DNA of 17,944 nt from Bacteroidota bacterium. GTDB taxonomy: Bacteria; Bacteroidota; Bacteroidia; Bacteroidales; VadinHA17. How positions within the stretch are numbered: position 1 is the stretch's first letter; every line of letters starts with the position of its first letter. The notes beneath the pieces were generated by a model. The model was given only the letters and a program-made list of their open reading frames with translations, was not told the DNA's origin and searched no databases. Below are positions 1-7,903 of this stretch, piece by piece. The stretch covers positions 1 to 17,944 of the forward strand of contig DAOVLD010000009.1 in NCBI GenBank assembly GCA_030631445.1, read 5' to 3'. Both the position numbers and the translations under genes were made by a program.

Positions 1-2970
1 CAATATGGCTATTTTAACAAAATATTAAAAAAGTTTTCAGAATTACTAAGATCAATTGATAAAGACCTGAAGGAGAAAATTTACCTGGCATTTTTATTTA
101 GTGAACTGGATAAAGAAAAATTTCTGAAACGGTTTAAAAACCCCGTGGGGATACCGGAATTATATAATGTTGCATCACTTGTGCTTCTCCCAAGCGAAAC
201 CGAGGGGAGGGGTTTGCCCATTATTGAGGCAGCAGCATGTGGTGTTCCAATATTTTGTAGCAGGTATTATCCTGAAAATGTTTATTCAGATGTAATAGGG
301 GAGAATCTGCCAGAGGAAGACAGACTAAAAGTAATCGAATTTGACGGGAAGAATATTAATAAGGAACATGTTAAAAACATTTTTGAAAGAGTCTTTTTCC
401 CACACAATTTTAGTGATGAATACGAACAGAACATAAATGCGGTTGATAAAAGATACAGTCTGGAAACTCTTTACCAAAATATTAGAGAGATTAACTTCAG
501 GCTATATAATCAGTTGGAAACAAATGTCCTGTGCATGGAAAAGGCAAAAGACAGCTTCAATAAATACCGGGATTTGATAAATTCTAATAATGAAGGATTG
601 GAAGAAATTATTAAATCAGAAAAAAGACATTATTTACCGGGATATGGAAGATTGTCATTTATGCTTAAACTGAAATCATTGATTGATCCCAGCTATTTCA
701 GAGTGGAGGAACAGGAAGTTAGGGGTATGGCCTTTATGTTTGCAAAAGACCTGGTTAATGATGATCCGGATAACGTATTTATTGCAGAAGAAAAAATAGT
801 AAAATTTTATAACACAGTTGATAATATTTTTCGCTATCGCGAAGGTGAAATAAAAATAAGACACGACCACTCAATGTCATACCGGCACAGGAATAAACAC
901 CATTATCCATACAGGGATTTTACAATTCAGGAAATAACAGGACTGATAAATCTTCTTTACCATGAAATTATACGGCCAACAACAACCTACCGCGTTGATA
1001 CAGGCTCTCATTTTTTTACGGACTGGAACCTGGCTCTTTCACAGCTTACATCAAGCAAACATCTTGCAATAGACGACAGGAAAGAGCTTCTGGATAGAAT
1101 GCATGCAAATGTACCTATTGGAATTTTTTCCGGAAAACATATCATGTATGAACTGGAATTTTTTGCGCTCCAATCGGTAAGATCAAGACTTAACTTAAAA
1201 ATTGAAGAAGAACTTACAAAAGAGAAATTAAATGAGCGTGAAGCAGAAATTGAGCCGGTTTTTCTTTTTGCACAGGAAAAATCAATAAGACAATGGGCTG
1301 ACGCTAACGAGATAATAAAATACATTAAAAATAGTGGTGACAGAGAACTAAAACTGCTTTACGAAAAGAAAATTTTACAGATTGTAAGAACAAAACAATT
1401 ATGTGTGGGTATTCATTTTTCCCAGTTGGGAGAAAAGGCATTAAAAATTCTTGGGCAAATAAAAAATGGTAAAGGGTTTTTAATTTCTAATCGTAAGAAT
1501 GCGGTAGTGATGACCGATATTCTTGATATTGACCGCTTTCATATAGGAAGAGTCAGAGAAGATATAACCGCAAACATTATGGGTATACCAAAAGGAACAG
1601 GGTATATACAATTTGTACCTGCGGGAATGCGCCCCACTCTTGCATATCCAACACCAATTCAAACAGCAAAAGATTTTAGCGAAGAACTAAAGGGAGACCT
1701 GTTTAAGAATTTATGCAAGGAAAAAGGAAAGGAAAAAGTGCTCGAGGAACTGAAAAATGATGCAGAACAAAACGGATCGCCGGTAAAGTTTGTTTTGAAT
1801 AAATTAAAAAGTAAAGGACAAAATGTCTTACAACCGGTTAATTATTCATATATAACCGGTGTTTATAATGACGGACACCCATGGAATGGTGTAATGGTAA
1901 AAATCGCAACAAATTTACATGGAAAAAAATGGTCGTTTATTACGGTTCTCACTAAAAGCCAGCCGAAAAAAGTAACAGATTTCATTAAGGAATTTGAAAA
2001 AAGAGAAAAGAAAAAAGTGCAGGCTGGATGGAATGGAGGGTATATTTTAAATCCTGAACTAGTTGGAAAACTGGGTTTGCCAGAATCCTACATTGGCTCG
2101 CCAATGGGTCTTTTGATTGAAAAAGGGAAAGTGAAAAGCCCTCCGCTATTCAATAAAGCCGCATTTTTGGTTAAACAAGACGGAACACTTTATATGCAAA
2201 GAGTAAACTGTTCAAAGGGAATAGAAATTGTTAAAGGTGAAGAGAAAATTGATTTTACAGAAAAGCAATACAATTTATCTATACCTGATGATAAAGCATG
2301 TTATTATGATCTGAATTTTGACAAAAAATATATTATAGGAAATGGTCGTACTATTATAAGAATTGCCGGAAATACAATTAAAGAGATTATCAGCACTAAA
2401 AAAGGAGAAAGAGTTGAAATAATACCGGTGGGAATTACACTTTCGTTTCCGACAGGGTCAATTCCCGAATCAATGAAAGAAAAAGAAGGAAAATTAAGTA
2501 TAAAAATAAAAGGACTGGAAAATTATATACATGGTATCGAAGCCGGACCTATGTTGGTAGAAAGAAACAAGCCATGTTTAGATATGCAAAAAGAAGGATG
2601 GAAAACGAAAAATTCAATAAAGACACAAGCAGCAAGAATAGACTATACAGATATGAGAGGACCAAAAATTGCTGCCGGATTGGATAAGAATGGAAATATG
2701 TATATTCTTGCGGTTAACGGAAGAATCAGGGAATCAGTTGGGGCTACACACCTTGATATGGCTGAAATCTTAATTAACCAGGGAATAGAAAAAGCAATGG
2801 GGTTTGACCCCGGGGGAAGTAGTACAATTGTAGTTGATGGAATACCGCTGAATATTTCTCCGTATAATAGTCAGTATGAAAAAAATGTATATTCAATGCC
2901 GCCGGAACCAAGGGCTGTATCGAATGCAGTGTTGGCTGTATTGGAAGAGAGGAAAGTTAAAAGTTTGTAA
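1..2970 (+). CDS. GT4 glycosyltransferase / NAGPA phosphodiester glycosidase fusion (5' partial)
   Basis: The frame is open from base 1, so the true start lies outside the window; an internal GTG at 145 is not a credible start because it would cut the glycosyltransferase fold. Seen: codons 1-100 carry a GT-B C-terminal half with the E-x7-E signature of GT4 enzymes (ETEGRGLPIIEAAACGVP; glutamates at codons 68 and 76), which contacts the nucleotide sugar. Codons about 180-600 match nothing I recognise and include a His/Arg-rich stretch at codons 287-307. Codons about 615-980 look like a NAGPA (DUF2233) domain, ending in GFDPGGSSTIVVDG and a PRAVSNAVLAVL tail; the family cleaves sugar-1-phosphodiesters such as GlcNAc-1-P-sugar. 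No signal peptide can be judged because the start is missing. The last codons (KVKSL-stop) lie inside an AAAGTTA repeat. Domain calls are fairly firm; the substrate is unknown. Confidence 0.85.
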   Translation, partial: QYGYFNKILKKFSELLRSIDKDLKEKIYLAFLFSELDKEKFLKRFKNPVGIPELYNVASLVLLPSETEGRGLPIIEAAACGVPIFCSRYYPENVYSDVIGENLPEEDRLKVIEFDGKNINKEHVKNIFERVFFPHNFSDEYEQNINAVDKRYSLETLYQNIREINFRLYNQLETNVLCMEKAKDSFNKYRDLINSNNEGLEEIIKSEKRHYLPGYGRLSFMLKLKSLIDPSYFRVEEQEVRGMAFMFAKDLVNDDPDNVFIAEEKIVKFYNTVDNIFRYREGEIKIRHDHSMSYRHRNKHHYPYRDFTIQEITGLINLLYHEIIRPTTTYRVDTGSHFFTDWNLALSQLTSSKHLAIDDRKELLDRMHANVPIGIFSGKHIMYELEFFALQSVRSRLNLKIEEELTKEKLNEREAEIEPVFLFAQEKSIRQWADANEIIKYIKNSGDRELKLLYEKKILQIVRTKQLCVGIHFSQLGEKALKILGQIKNGKGFLISNRKNAVVMTDILDIDRFHIGRVREDITANIMGIPKGTGYIQFVPAGMRPTLAYPTPIQTAKDFSEELKGDLFKNLCKEKGKEKVLEELKNDAEQNGSPVKFVLNKLKSKGQNVLQPVNYSYITGVYNDGHPWNGVMVKIATNLHGKKWSFITVLTKSQPKKVTDFIKEFEKREKKKVQAGWNGGYILNPELVGKLGLPESYIGSPMGLLIEKGKVKSPPLFNKAAFLVKQDGTLYMQRVNCSKGIEIVKGEEKIDFTEKQYNLSIPDDKACYYDLNFDKKYIIGNGRTIIRIAGNTIKEIISTKKGERVEIIPVGITLSFPTGSIPESMKEKEGKLSIKIKGLENYIHGIEAGPMLVERNKPCLDMQKEGWKTKNSIKTQAARIDYTDMRGPKIAAGLDKNGNMYILAVNGRIRESVGATHLDMAEILINQGIEKAMGFDPGGSSTIVVDGIPLNISPYNSQYEKNVYSMPPEPRAVSNAVLAVLEERKVKSL

Positions 2971-3005
2971 AGTTGAAAGTTAAAAGGGAAGAACGGAAAG
3001 TTAAG
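2953..3005 (+). repeat. AAAGTTA-type short repeats across the stop codon
   Basis: Degenerate copies of AAAGTTA/AAAGTTG run from the last codons of the fusion gene through its stop (2968-2970) into the gap. AAAGTTAAAAG occurs at 2953-2963 and again at 2976-2986, with a further GAAAGTTAAG at 2996-3005. The inverted form CTTTTAACTTT is at 3217-3227, on the far side of the gap. The repeat therefore supplies the C-terminal residues and stop codon of the upstream protein. Confidence 0.7.
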
Positions 3006-3009
3006 CATG

Positions 3010-3170
3010 CTCCGAAAAGTCTTTTTAGCCACCCCAGTACAGTCGTTCCTCCTTACGGGGCAGGCAAAGGCACCAAGACTCAAAGAACTCAAGAGGCATA
3101 AAATACTGATTGCCTGTTCTTTGTGAGGCATAGTGATTTAGTGGTATTTTCTTTTATTGGCTTTTCGGAG
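3010..3170. repeat. Nested inverted-repeat element between fusion gene and hemW
   Basis: CTCCGAAAAG at 3010-3019 is repeated inverted as CTTTTCGGAG at 3161-3170. Inside it, CAAAGAAC (3081-3088) plus AGGCA (3094-3098) pair with TGCCT (3111-3115) plus GTTCTTTG (3116-3123), giving a hairpin with a 5-nt bulge and a 12-nt loop. No T-run follows, so it is not a standard terminator, and no ORF of interest fills it. Together with the flanking tandem repeats, this accounts for the 311-bp gap 2971-3281. It could be a non-autonomous mobile or REP-like element; copy number elsewhere in the genome is unknown. Confidence 0.6.
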
Positions 3171-3220
3171 TGGACTCAAAATTAGAATATTGAAAGTTTA
3201 CAAGGCTCAACGCCTACTTT

Positions 3221-3275
3221 TAACTTTATAACTTTATAACTTTATAACTTTATAACTTTATAACTTTTAACTTTT
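3221..3275. repeat. Octamer tandem repeat TAACTTTA abutting hemW
   Basis: Five perfect copies of TAACTTTA (3221-3260), a sixth with one change (3261-3268), then a decayed AACTTTT. The array ends 6 bp before the hemW ATG at 3282, so the whole upstream leader of hemW is repeat. Slippage would alter the leader without touching the reading frame. Confidence 0.9.
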
Positions 3276-3281
3276 AGCTCT

Positions 3282-4406
3282 ATGGCTGGTATTTACATAC
3301 ATATTCCCTTTTGTAAGAAACTTTGCCATTATTGTGATTTTCACAAGTCATTAAACCTGAAAGATAAAGGGAGAATGATAAAAGCACTGGTGAAAGAGAT
3401 GGAACTGGAAAACGGATTTCTTGAGTCGGAACAGGTTGAAACAATTTATTTTGGTGGAGGAACCCCATCGGTTCTTGATTACGAGGAAATAATGATAATA
3501 TTCGAGGGTCTTTACAAGTGTTTCAAAATATCAAAATATGCTGAAATTACTTATGAAGCAAATCCTGATGACCTGACAAAACAGTATTTGAATAAATTAG
3601 TAAAAACAGGAATAAACAGGTTAAGTATAGGATTGCAATCATTCTCTGACCGGGAACTTAGATTGTTGAACAGAAGGCACCAAAGTAAAACAGGAATAAA
3701 AGCTGTGTACGATAGTAAAGATGCGGGCTTTGAAAATATAAGCGTAGATCTGATATACGGAATTCCGGAAATGAGCATGGAAACATGGGAGAACAATCTT
3801 GATATTGCTTTTCAAATGGAGATCAACCACATTTCGGCCTACCATCTTACAATAGAACCTGATACGGTTTTTTCCAAGTTTATAAAAGAAGGACGTATAA
3901 AAATACCGGAAGAAGATATCAGTATTGAACAATTCAGGGTTCTAATAGAAAAAGCAGGAGAAAACAAATTTATTCATTATGAAATTTCAAATTTTTGCCT
4001 GGATGGATTTTTTTCAAAACATAATACAAATTACTGGAAACAGGTAAAATATCTTGGATTAGGACCATCTGCTCACTCATATAACGGAAAAATACGCCGG
4101 TGGAATGTAGCAGACAATAAAATGTATATGGATTCTATTAGCAAAAACAAAATTCCATTTGAAAAAGAATACCTGGATAACAGGAAAAAATATAATGAAT
4201 ATATATTAACATCATTGAGGACAATATGGGGTATTGATCTTAAATTCCTTGAAGAAAACTACAGTAAAGAAGCAATGGATTATTGCACAGGACTTTCGAA
4301 AAGATTTATTGATTATGGAATGATTAAGAAAAAAAAGGACAACCTTATTCTCACAGACCAGGGAAAATTAATAGCGGATAATATCATCTCTGAATTAATG
4401 ATGTAA
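3282..4406 (+). CDS. hemW: Radical SAM heme chaperone HemW
   Basis: HemW-type radical SAM protein, related to oxygen-independent coproporphyrinogen oxidase and thought to insert or traffic heme in the cytoplasm. Seen: the 4Fe-4S motif CKKLCHYC near the N-terminus (Cys11, Cys15, Cys18) after the family opening AGIYIHIPF; the SAM-binding GGGTPS around residue 60; NHISAYHLTIEPDT in the middle; and HYEISNF and GLGPSAHSYNG further on, all HemW hallmarks. At 374 aa it has the usual family length and includes the C-terminal HemW domain. The ATG at 3282 gives the conserved N-terminus. The leader is the octamer repeat and shows no Shine-Dalgarno sequence. It converges with the glycosyltransferase gene on the other strand. 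CoproIII oxidase function is less likely, but related families are hard to separate without biochemistry. Confidence 0.93.
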   Translation: MAGIYIHIPFCKKLCHYCDFHKSLNLKDKGRMIKALVKEMELENGFLESEQVETIYFGGGTPSVLDYEEIMIIFEGLYKCFKISKYAEITYEANPDDLTKQYLNKLVKTGINRLSIGLQSFSDRELRLLNRRHQSKTGIKAVYDSKDAGFENISVDLIYGIPEMSMETWENNLDIAFQMEINHISAYHLTIEPDTVFSKFIKEGRIKIPEEDISIEQFRVLIEKAGENKFIHYEISNFCLDGFFSKHNTNYWKQVKYLGLGPSAHSYNGKIRRWNVADNKMYMDSISKNKIPFEKEYLDNRKKYNEYILTSLRTIWGIDLKFLEENYSKEAMDYCTGLSKRFIDYGMIKKKKDNLILTDQGKLIADNIISELMM

Positions 4407-4435
4407 GGCGGAAGACCGAAGGCAAATCACCTCAT

Positions 4436-4505
4436 ACTTCTTACTTCTTGCTTCTTACTTCTTACTCCTTACTTCTTACTCCTTACTTCTTACTTCTTAC
4501 TCCTT
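4436..4505. repeat. Heptamer tandem repeat ACTTCTT between convergent genes
   Basis: Ten consecutive 7-bp units (ACTTCTT, with ACTCCTT and GCTTCTT variants) from 4436 to 4505. On the minus strand this reads as repeated AAGAAGT/AAGGAGT, and the stop codon TAA of the glycosyltransferase (4497-4499) is formed by the repeat itself. It fills most of the 90 bp between two converging genes. No hairpin terminator is visible there. Confidence 0.92.
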
Positions 4506-5786
4506 CCCGGTAGCTATATCAAGCAACTCCTCCATTTTTTGTTCAAGTGTTTCGTAAGAAAAGTGCTTTTTCCCGAGAGCATAATTAAATTCAGCAATTT
4601 CGCGGTTTAATGTTTTATTAAATATTACCTCTCTCATTTGTTCAACAGCATCATCGGTAAGTAAATTATCTTCAAGCATTACTGCTTTAAATCCCTTAAT
4701 GCCGATATCAGGCCAGTATACGGGCTTATAATTATTAACAAAAATTGGGCGTTTTGCCAGAACGGCTTCAATAAAAGCATTACCAAAACCTTCATAAGTA
4801 CTGAAATATGTACAAGCAGATGCATTTGCATAAGCATCGGATAAAGAGTAACGTGTTTCATCGCCATCTCCGGAAAGCCCTTTGTTATGTATAATATGCG
4901 AAGCAAAAATAATCTGCCTGCTTACTTTCAATTCATGGATCAGGTTGACAAGCATATCATAGTATATACTACCCTCATCATCTTTATAATTTCCGGTAAT
5001 AACAAGTTTTATTTTTTTACTATCAAGTTTGTCAATAAGGTTAATAGCAACTTCAATTCCTTTTCTCTCAACAATACGTGTTATCTGAAAAAGCAAAAGA
5101 TCATCTTCTTCAAGACCCAGATCGGCTCGTAGGTTTTTGTTTTTTGAAGTTTTTTCCCCGAATGGAACATTAAAATTCATTACATTGGGAACAACAACAG
5201 AACTTCTGTTATATTTCTTTTTAAGAGTTTTTTGCGCATTTAAATTAATAACAGCATGATATGAATTAGGAAGCCTCAAGGGAAACGCATCTTCAACGAA
5301 CTTATTAATTTCTTTATGTGGAGAAATATATCTGTCACCTCTTTCCCATGCAAAATCATGATCATGTGTAATAGTAGGAAGACCAAGGGTTTCAACAGCC
5401 AGTTTAATTCCAATGCCCATTTCAAGATGGGAGGGAAGAGCAGAAGCGTTTTCGGAGATGAGTAAATCAATCTTATTGCTAATTGCCCACTTGATAATCT
5501 TTTCGGAGATAATTCTGGAGTAAAGTGAAACATGTTCAATCAAATCTGCAGTATTGGTGTCGGGATGAAAAAACGCCTTTTTTTGTCCCCAGAAACTTTC
5601 AGGCGAAAAGAAGGACATTTCGGGAACCAGGGTGTCGTTTGTACGATCAATTTTCCAATCCTGAAACTGACCGGAAAGAATAAAAATTTCGTGTCCCATT
5701 TTTTTTAATACCTGGATCCATTTTTCTGCTTCAAGCGCTACACCGTCAACCCCGCCAATTCTACCAATAATAAATCCTATTTTCAT
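4497..5786 (-). CDS. GT4-family glycosyltransferase
   Basis: Probable cytoplasmic retaining glycosyltransferase of the GT-B fold, 429 aa, a normal full length for GT4. Seen: N-terminal Rossmann start KIGFIIGRIGGVDGVALEAEKW with the glycine-rich acceptor-side loop; a THDHDFAWERGDRY segment near residue 140; VVPNVMNF at the domain linker; FQITRIVERKGIEVAI opening the donor-binding half; and E-x7-E as YEGFGNAFIEAV. No membrane segment or signal peptide. It starts at ATG 5786, 49 bp after the coiled-coil gene in the same direction, so the two are probably co-transcribed. Its stop lies in a heptamer repeat. Donor and acceptor cannot be read from the sequence; the first gene of the window is another GT4 protein, hinting at a glycoconjugate or glycoside role, but that is inference. 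Confidence 0.88.
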   Translation of the reverse strand: MKIGFIIGRIGGVDGVALEAEKWIQVLKKMGHEIFILSGQFQDWKIDRTNDTLVPEMSFFSPESFWGQKKAFFHPDTNTADLIEHVSLYSRIISEKIIKWAISNKIDLLISENASALPSHLEMGIGIKLAVETLGLPTITHDHDFAWERGDRYISPHKEINKFVEDAFPLRLPNSYHAVINLNAQKTLKKKYNRSSVVVPNVMNFNVPFGEKTSKNKNLRADLGLEEDDLLLFQITRIVERKGIEVAINLIDKLDSKKIKLVITGNYKDDEGSIYYDMLVNLIHELKVSRQIIFASHIIHNKGLSGDGDETRYSLSDAYANASACTYFSTYEGFGNAFIEAVLAKRPIFVNNYKPVYWPDIGIKGFKAVMLEDNLLTDDAVEQMREVIFNKTLNREIAEFNYALGKKHFSYETLEQKMEELLDIATGKE

Positions 5787-5835
5787 ACAAATTAGTTATT
5801 TGATTAAACAATATGTTTGTCTATAGAAAAACTAA

Positions 5836-6750
5836 TTAAAACCAACCCGAATCTCTGAGGATAAGAGTAGTTGTGCCTATTTTGGTATTTTTAAGAAAGA
5901 GATCAACAGAATATTTTCCAACGATAAAATGTTCATTATCGTTGAAATAAATACACACATCAATATCTTTATTAAGGTATTCAACGGTTCTCATTGCAGA
6001 ATAAACCATTTGTTTATCCTGAAAGGTGAAAATGTTTTCAGGAGCAAGAGCCAATATAAGGGAATCAGGACGCATTAATCGCAGATAAATATCCATTTTT
6101 CCCGGTTCAACTATAGGGTTTTCCCTTAGTGTAAAACAGACACGGATTTTCTCGATTTTATCAATTTTGTCTTTTTCCTTCCCCCTGTCGTTCAATGGTG
6201 CAGCGTGAATATTTTTAGCCAGAATAACTGAAGCTTTTTCAACTTTAGATGAAAGTTCATCTTTAATCTCAGACAATTGTTTATTTGTTCGTTCAGCAGA
6301 TTCAAGCTTTATTTGAAATTCAGCATTACTGGCTAATAACTGTTTGTTTTTTGTATTAAGAGAGTCGATTTGAACAATATAACTTTTCATAACACTGCGA
6401 AGAGTTCCAAGTTCTTTTTTGTATAGCTGTATTTTCCGGGCATTGGAAGCCTGTATTTGGATAAGCCTTTTTATTTTATTTTGCTCTTCTTCAAGTTTTA
6501 TGTTAAGAGTAACATTCGATGTTTTCAGTGTATCATAACCAATAATCATCTCTTGTAATTCATTTGTAAGCGAATCTTTTTCAGCGGTTAGCACAATCTC
6601 CATCTCAACCATGTCGGCTTTTTGGTTAAAATACAGGTAAATAAGTCCGCTAAGAGCCAGGAAAAGAACTACTACAGAAATAATAAGTATAGTAACCCCC
6701 GGTTTTGCAGGTTCTTTTTTAACAAAAGGTTGTATATTATCTTTTTCCAT
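5836..6750 (-). CDS. Membrane-anchored coiled-coil protein of unknown function
   Basis: I do not recognise a named family. Seen, over 304 aa: a short Lys-rich cytoplasmic N-terminus (MEKDNIQPFVKKEPAKPG), one strong membrane helix at about residues 19-41 (VTILIISVVVLFLALSGLIY), then a long heptad-rich coiled coil at about 45-175 (LTNELQEM, LNIKLEEEQNKIKRL, IQIDSLNTKNKQLL), and a C-terminal globular part at about 195-304 that looks beta-rich (IRVCFTLRENPIVEPGKMDIYLRL ending at DSGWF). The topology suggests the coiled coil and C-terminal domain are periplasmic. ATG 6750 is favoured because it places the basic stretch directly before the helix. It lies between lgt and the GT4 gene on the same strand and could be a cell-envelope scaffold, but nothing in the sequence shows a catalytic site. 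Confidence 0.8.
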   Translation of the reverse strand: MEKDNIQPFVKKEPAKPGVTILIISVVVLFLALSGLIYLYFNQKADMVEMEIVLTAEKDSLTNELQEMIIGYDTLKTSNVTLNIKLEEEQNKIKRLIQIQASNARKIQLYKKELGTLRSVMKSYIVQIDSLNTKNKQLLASNAEFQIKLESAERTNKQLSEIKDELSSKVEKASVILAKNIHAAPLNDRGKEKDKIDKIEKIRVCFTLRENPIVEPGKMDIYLRLMRPDSLILALAPENIFTFQDKQMVYSAMRTVEYLNKDIDVCIYFNDNEHFIVGKYSVDLFLKNTKIGTTTLILRDSGWF

Positions 6751-6777
6751 TATTACTTGATATCAAATCGGTTGATG

Positions 6778-6785
6778 CAAATATA
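6778..6785 (-). promoter_or_regulatory. Candidate -7 box (TATATTTG) for the coiled-coil gene
   Basis: Minus-strand TATATTTG matches the Bacteroidetes TAnnTTTG element, 28 bp upstream of ATG 6750. No good TTTG is found at the -33 position, so this is weak evidence in AT-rich DNA. Confidence 0.3.
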
Positions 6786-6877
6786 TTTAATTAAACTTAA
6801 ATAACTACGGCTTTAGAGTGGAGTAATGCTTTTTTGTAATTTATAATTTATTGACTTGTGATGGGTTTGTATAAAAG

Positions 6878-6925
6878 AATAACGTTATTAATAACGTAAT
6901 TAATTACGTTATTAATAACGTTATT
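6878..6925. repeat. Perfect 48-bp palindrome of four 12-bp units
   Basis: All 24 base pairs of the two arms match, with no spacer (centre between 6901 and 6902). It is built of AATAACGTTATT, AATAACGTAATT, AATTACGTTATT and AATAACGTTATT, so ACGT cores recur at 6882, 6894, 6906 and 6918, exactly 12 bp apart. It lies 53 bp beyond the lgt stop and 127 bp before the coiled-coil start, both on the minus strand. The stem has only eight G/C pairs out of 24 base pairs' bases and no clear T-run follows on the minus strand, so a multi-site protein-binding or cruciform site is as plausible as a terminator. Confidence 0.95.
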
Positions 6926-6978
6926 ATAATTAATAAATTTATTTCACGAAACAATTCAGCCAAAATTATTTGTTTAAG

Positions 6979-7785
6979 CTAAATGTTTAGTTTTTCGGGC
7001 ATTGGTTTTTTCAGAACAAAAATGAACAGAATAATACCAAACAGGACAAATGGAATACTAAGCCACTGACCAATATTTAATATCATTCCCGACTCAAAGG
7101 CTACCTGATCGGTTTTTATAAATTCAACAAAAAACCTGAAAGTGAAAATAAATATCATGAACAAACTGAATAATAATCCGGATTTAAATATACCCTGGTT
7201 TCTTTTATATATGAAGTAAAGGAGAATAAAGATTAAAAGGTAAGCAAGTGCCTCATATATCTGTGTTGGGTGTTTTGGTACCGTTTCTCCGTTCCTTAGG
7301 AAAACAAACCCCCAGGGGAGGTTGGTTTCAACACCGTATATTTCGGAATTCATCAGATTTCCTGTTCTGATAAAGAGACCGGCAAGAGCCACAATAACAG
7401 CCACCCTGTCAAGAACCCACAGATAAGATTTTTTTGATTTTTTAGAAAACAGATATAACGCGATAAAAATACCTATTCCAGCACCGTGACTTGAAAGTCC
7501 GCCATGCCATATCATGAGTATTTCAACAGGATTACTGAGATAATAACCAGGTTCATAAAACAGGCAATGTCCAAACCGGGCTCCGATTATAGTGCCAAGC
7601 ACCATATATAAAGTTAGCCTGTCAAGAACTTCTTCCGGTATTTTTTCTTTTTTGAAAAACCTTGCCATAATAAGGTAACCAAAGAAAAAGGAGGAAGCAA
7701 ACAGAAGGCCGTACCAGCGAATAGCAAATTTACCAATGTTAAAAATTTCAGGATTTACATTCCAGGGTATATCTAAAAGTATCAT
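6979..7785 (-). CDS. lgt: Prolipoprotein diacylglyceryl transferase
   Basis: Lgt transfers a diacylglyceryl group from phosphatidylglycerol to the lipobox cysteine of prolipoproteins in the inner membrane, the first step of lipoprotein maturation. Seen, over 268 aa: several hydrophobic helices (for example residues 24-42, 103-113, 124-139, 180-193, 204-219, 243-258); the signature HGGLSSHGAGIG at 94-105 with the key His100; RTGNLMNSEIYG at 140-151, matching the conserved R-x-GN motif; KHPTQIYEA at 171-179; and GQWLSIP near 239. The ATG at 7785 gives the usual short N-terminus. It is divergent from the lipoprotein gene at 7904, itself a probable substrate. Length and motifs agree with the family throughout. 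Confidence 0.95.
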   Translation of the reverse strand: MILLDIPWNVNPEIFNIGKFAIRWYGLLFASSFFFGYLIMARFFKKEKIPEEVLDRLTLYMVLGTIIGARFGHCLFYEPGYYLSNPVEILMIWHGGLSSHGAGIGIFIALYLFSKKSKKSYLWVLDRVAVIVALAGLFIRTGNLMNSEIYGVETNLPWGFVFLRNGETVPKHPTQIYEALAYLLIFILLYFIYKRNQGIFKSGLLFSLFMIFIFTFRFFVEFIKTDQVAFESGMILNIGQWLSIPFVLFGIILFIFVLKKPMPEKLNI

Positions 7786-7806
7786 GATAAATTATTAATT
7801 ATCGGT

Positions 7807-7814
7807 CAAAACTA
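7807..7814 (-). promoter_or_regulatory. Candidate -7 box (TAGTTTTG) for lgt
   Basis: Minus-strand TAGTTTTG fits TAnnTTTG, 22 bp upstream of the lgt ATG in the 118-bp divergent gap. No convincing -33 TTTG partner. Confidence 0.3.
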
Positions 7815-7867
7815 AAAAATATTAATATCTCCTTATGTATAATTGGTGAAAATATTTGTAAAGTTTG

Positions 7868-7875
7868 TAAGTTTG
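7868..7875 (+). promoter_or_regulatory. Candidate -7 box (TAAGTTTG) for the Ig-like lipoprotein gene
   Basis: TAAGTTTG fits TAnnTTTG, 28 bp before the GTG start at 7904, with a TTG at 7843-7845 about 22 bp upstream as a loose -33 element. Confidence 0.35.
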
Positions 7876-7903
7876 CTGTTTACACCACAACATTATATTT
7901 ACT

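Noticed and set aside
145..2970. GTG 145 as the start of the fusion gene
   Set aside because: The frame is open to base 1 and the upstream codons continue the glycosyltransferase fold, so the start is outside the window.
4436..4505. Possible CRISPR array
   Set aside because: Units are 7 bp and contiguous, with no spacers; it is a simple tandem repeat.
4887..5132. 81-codon plus-strand open frame
   Set aside because: Antisense to the GT4 gene at 4497-5786, low-complexity Asn/Phe/Ile content, no leader.
5790..5837. Inverted repeat AATTAGTT / AACTAATT between the coiled-coil and GT4 genes
   Set aside because: AT-only, loop of about 32 bases, no T-run; likely by chance in this base composition.
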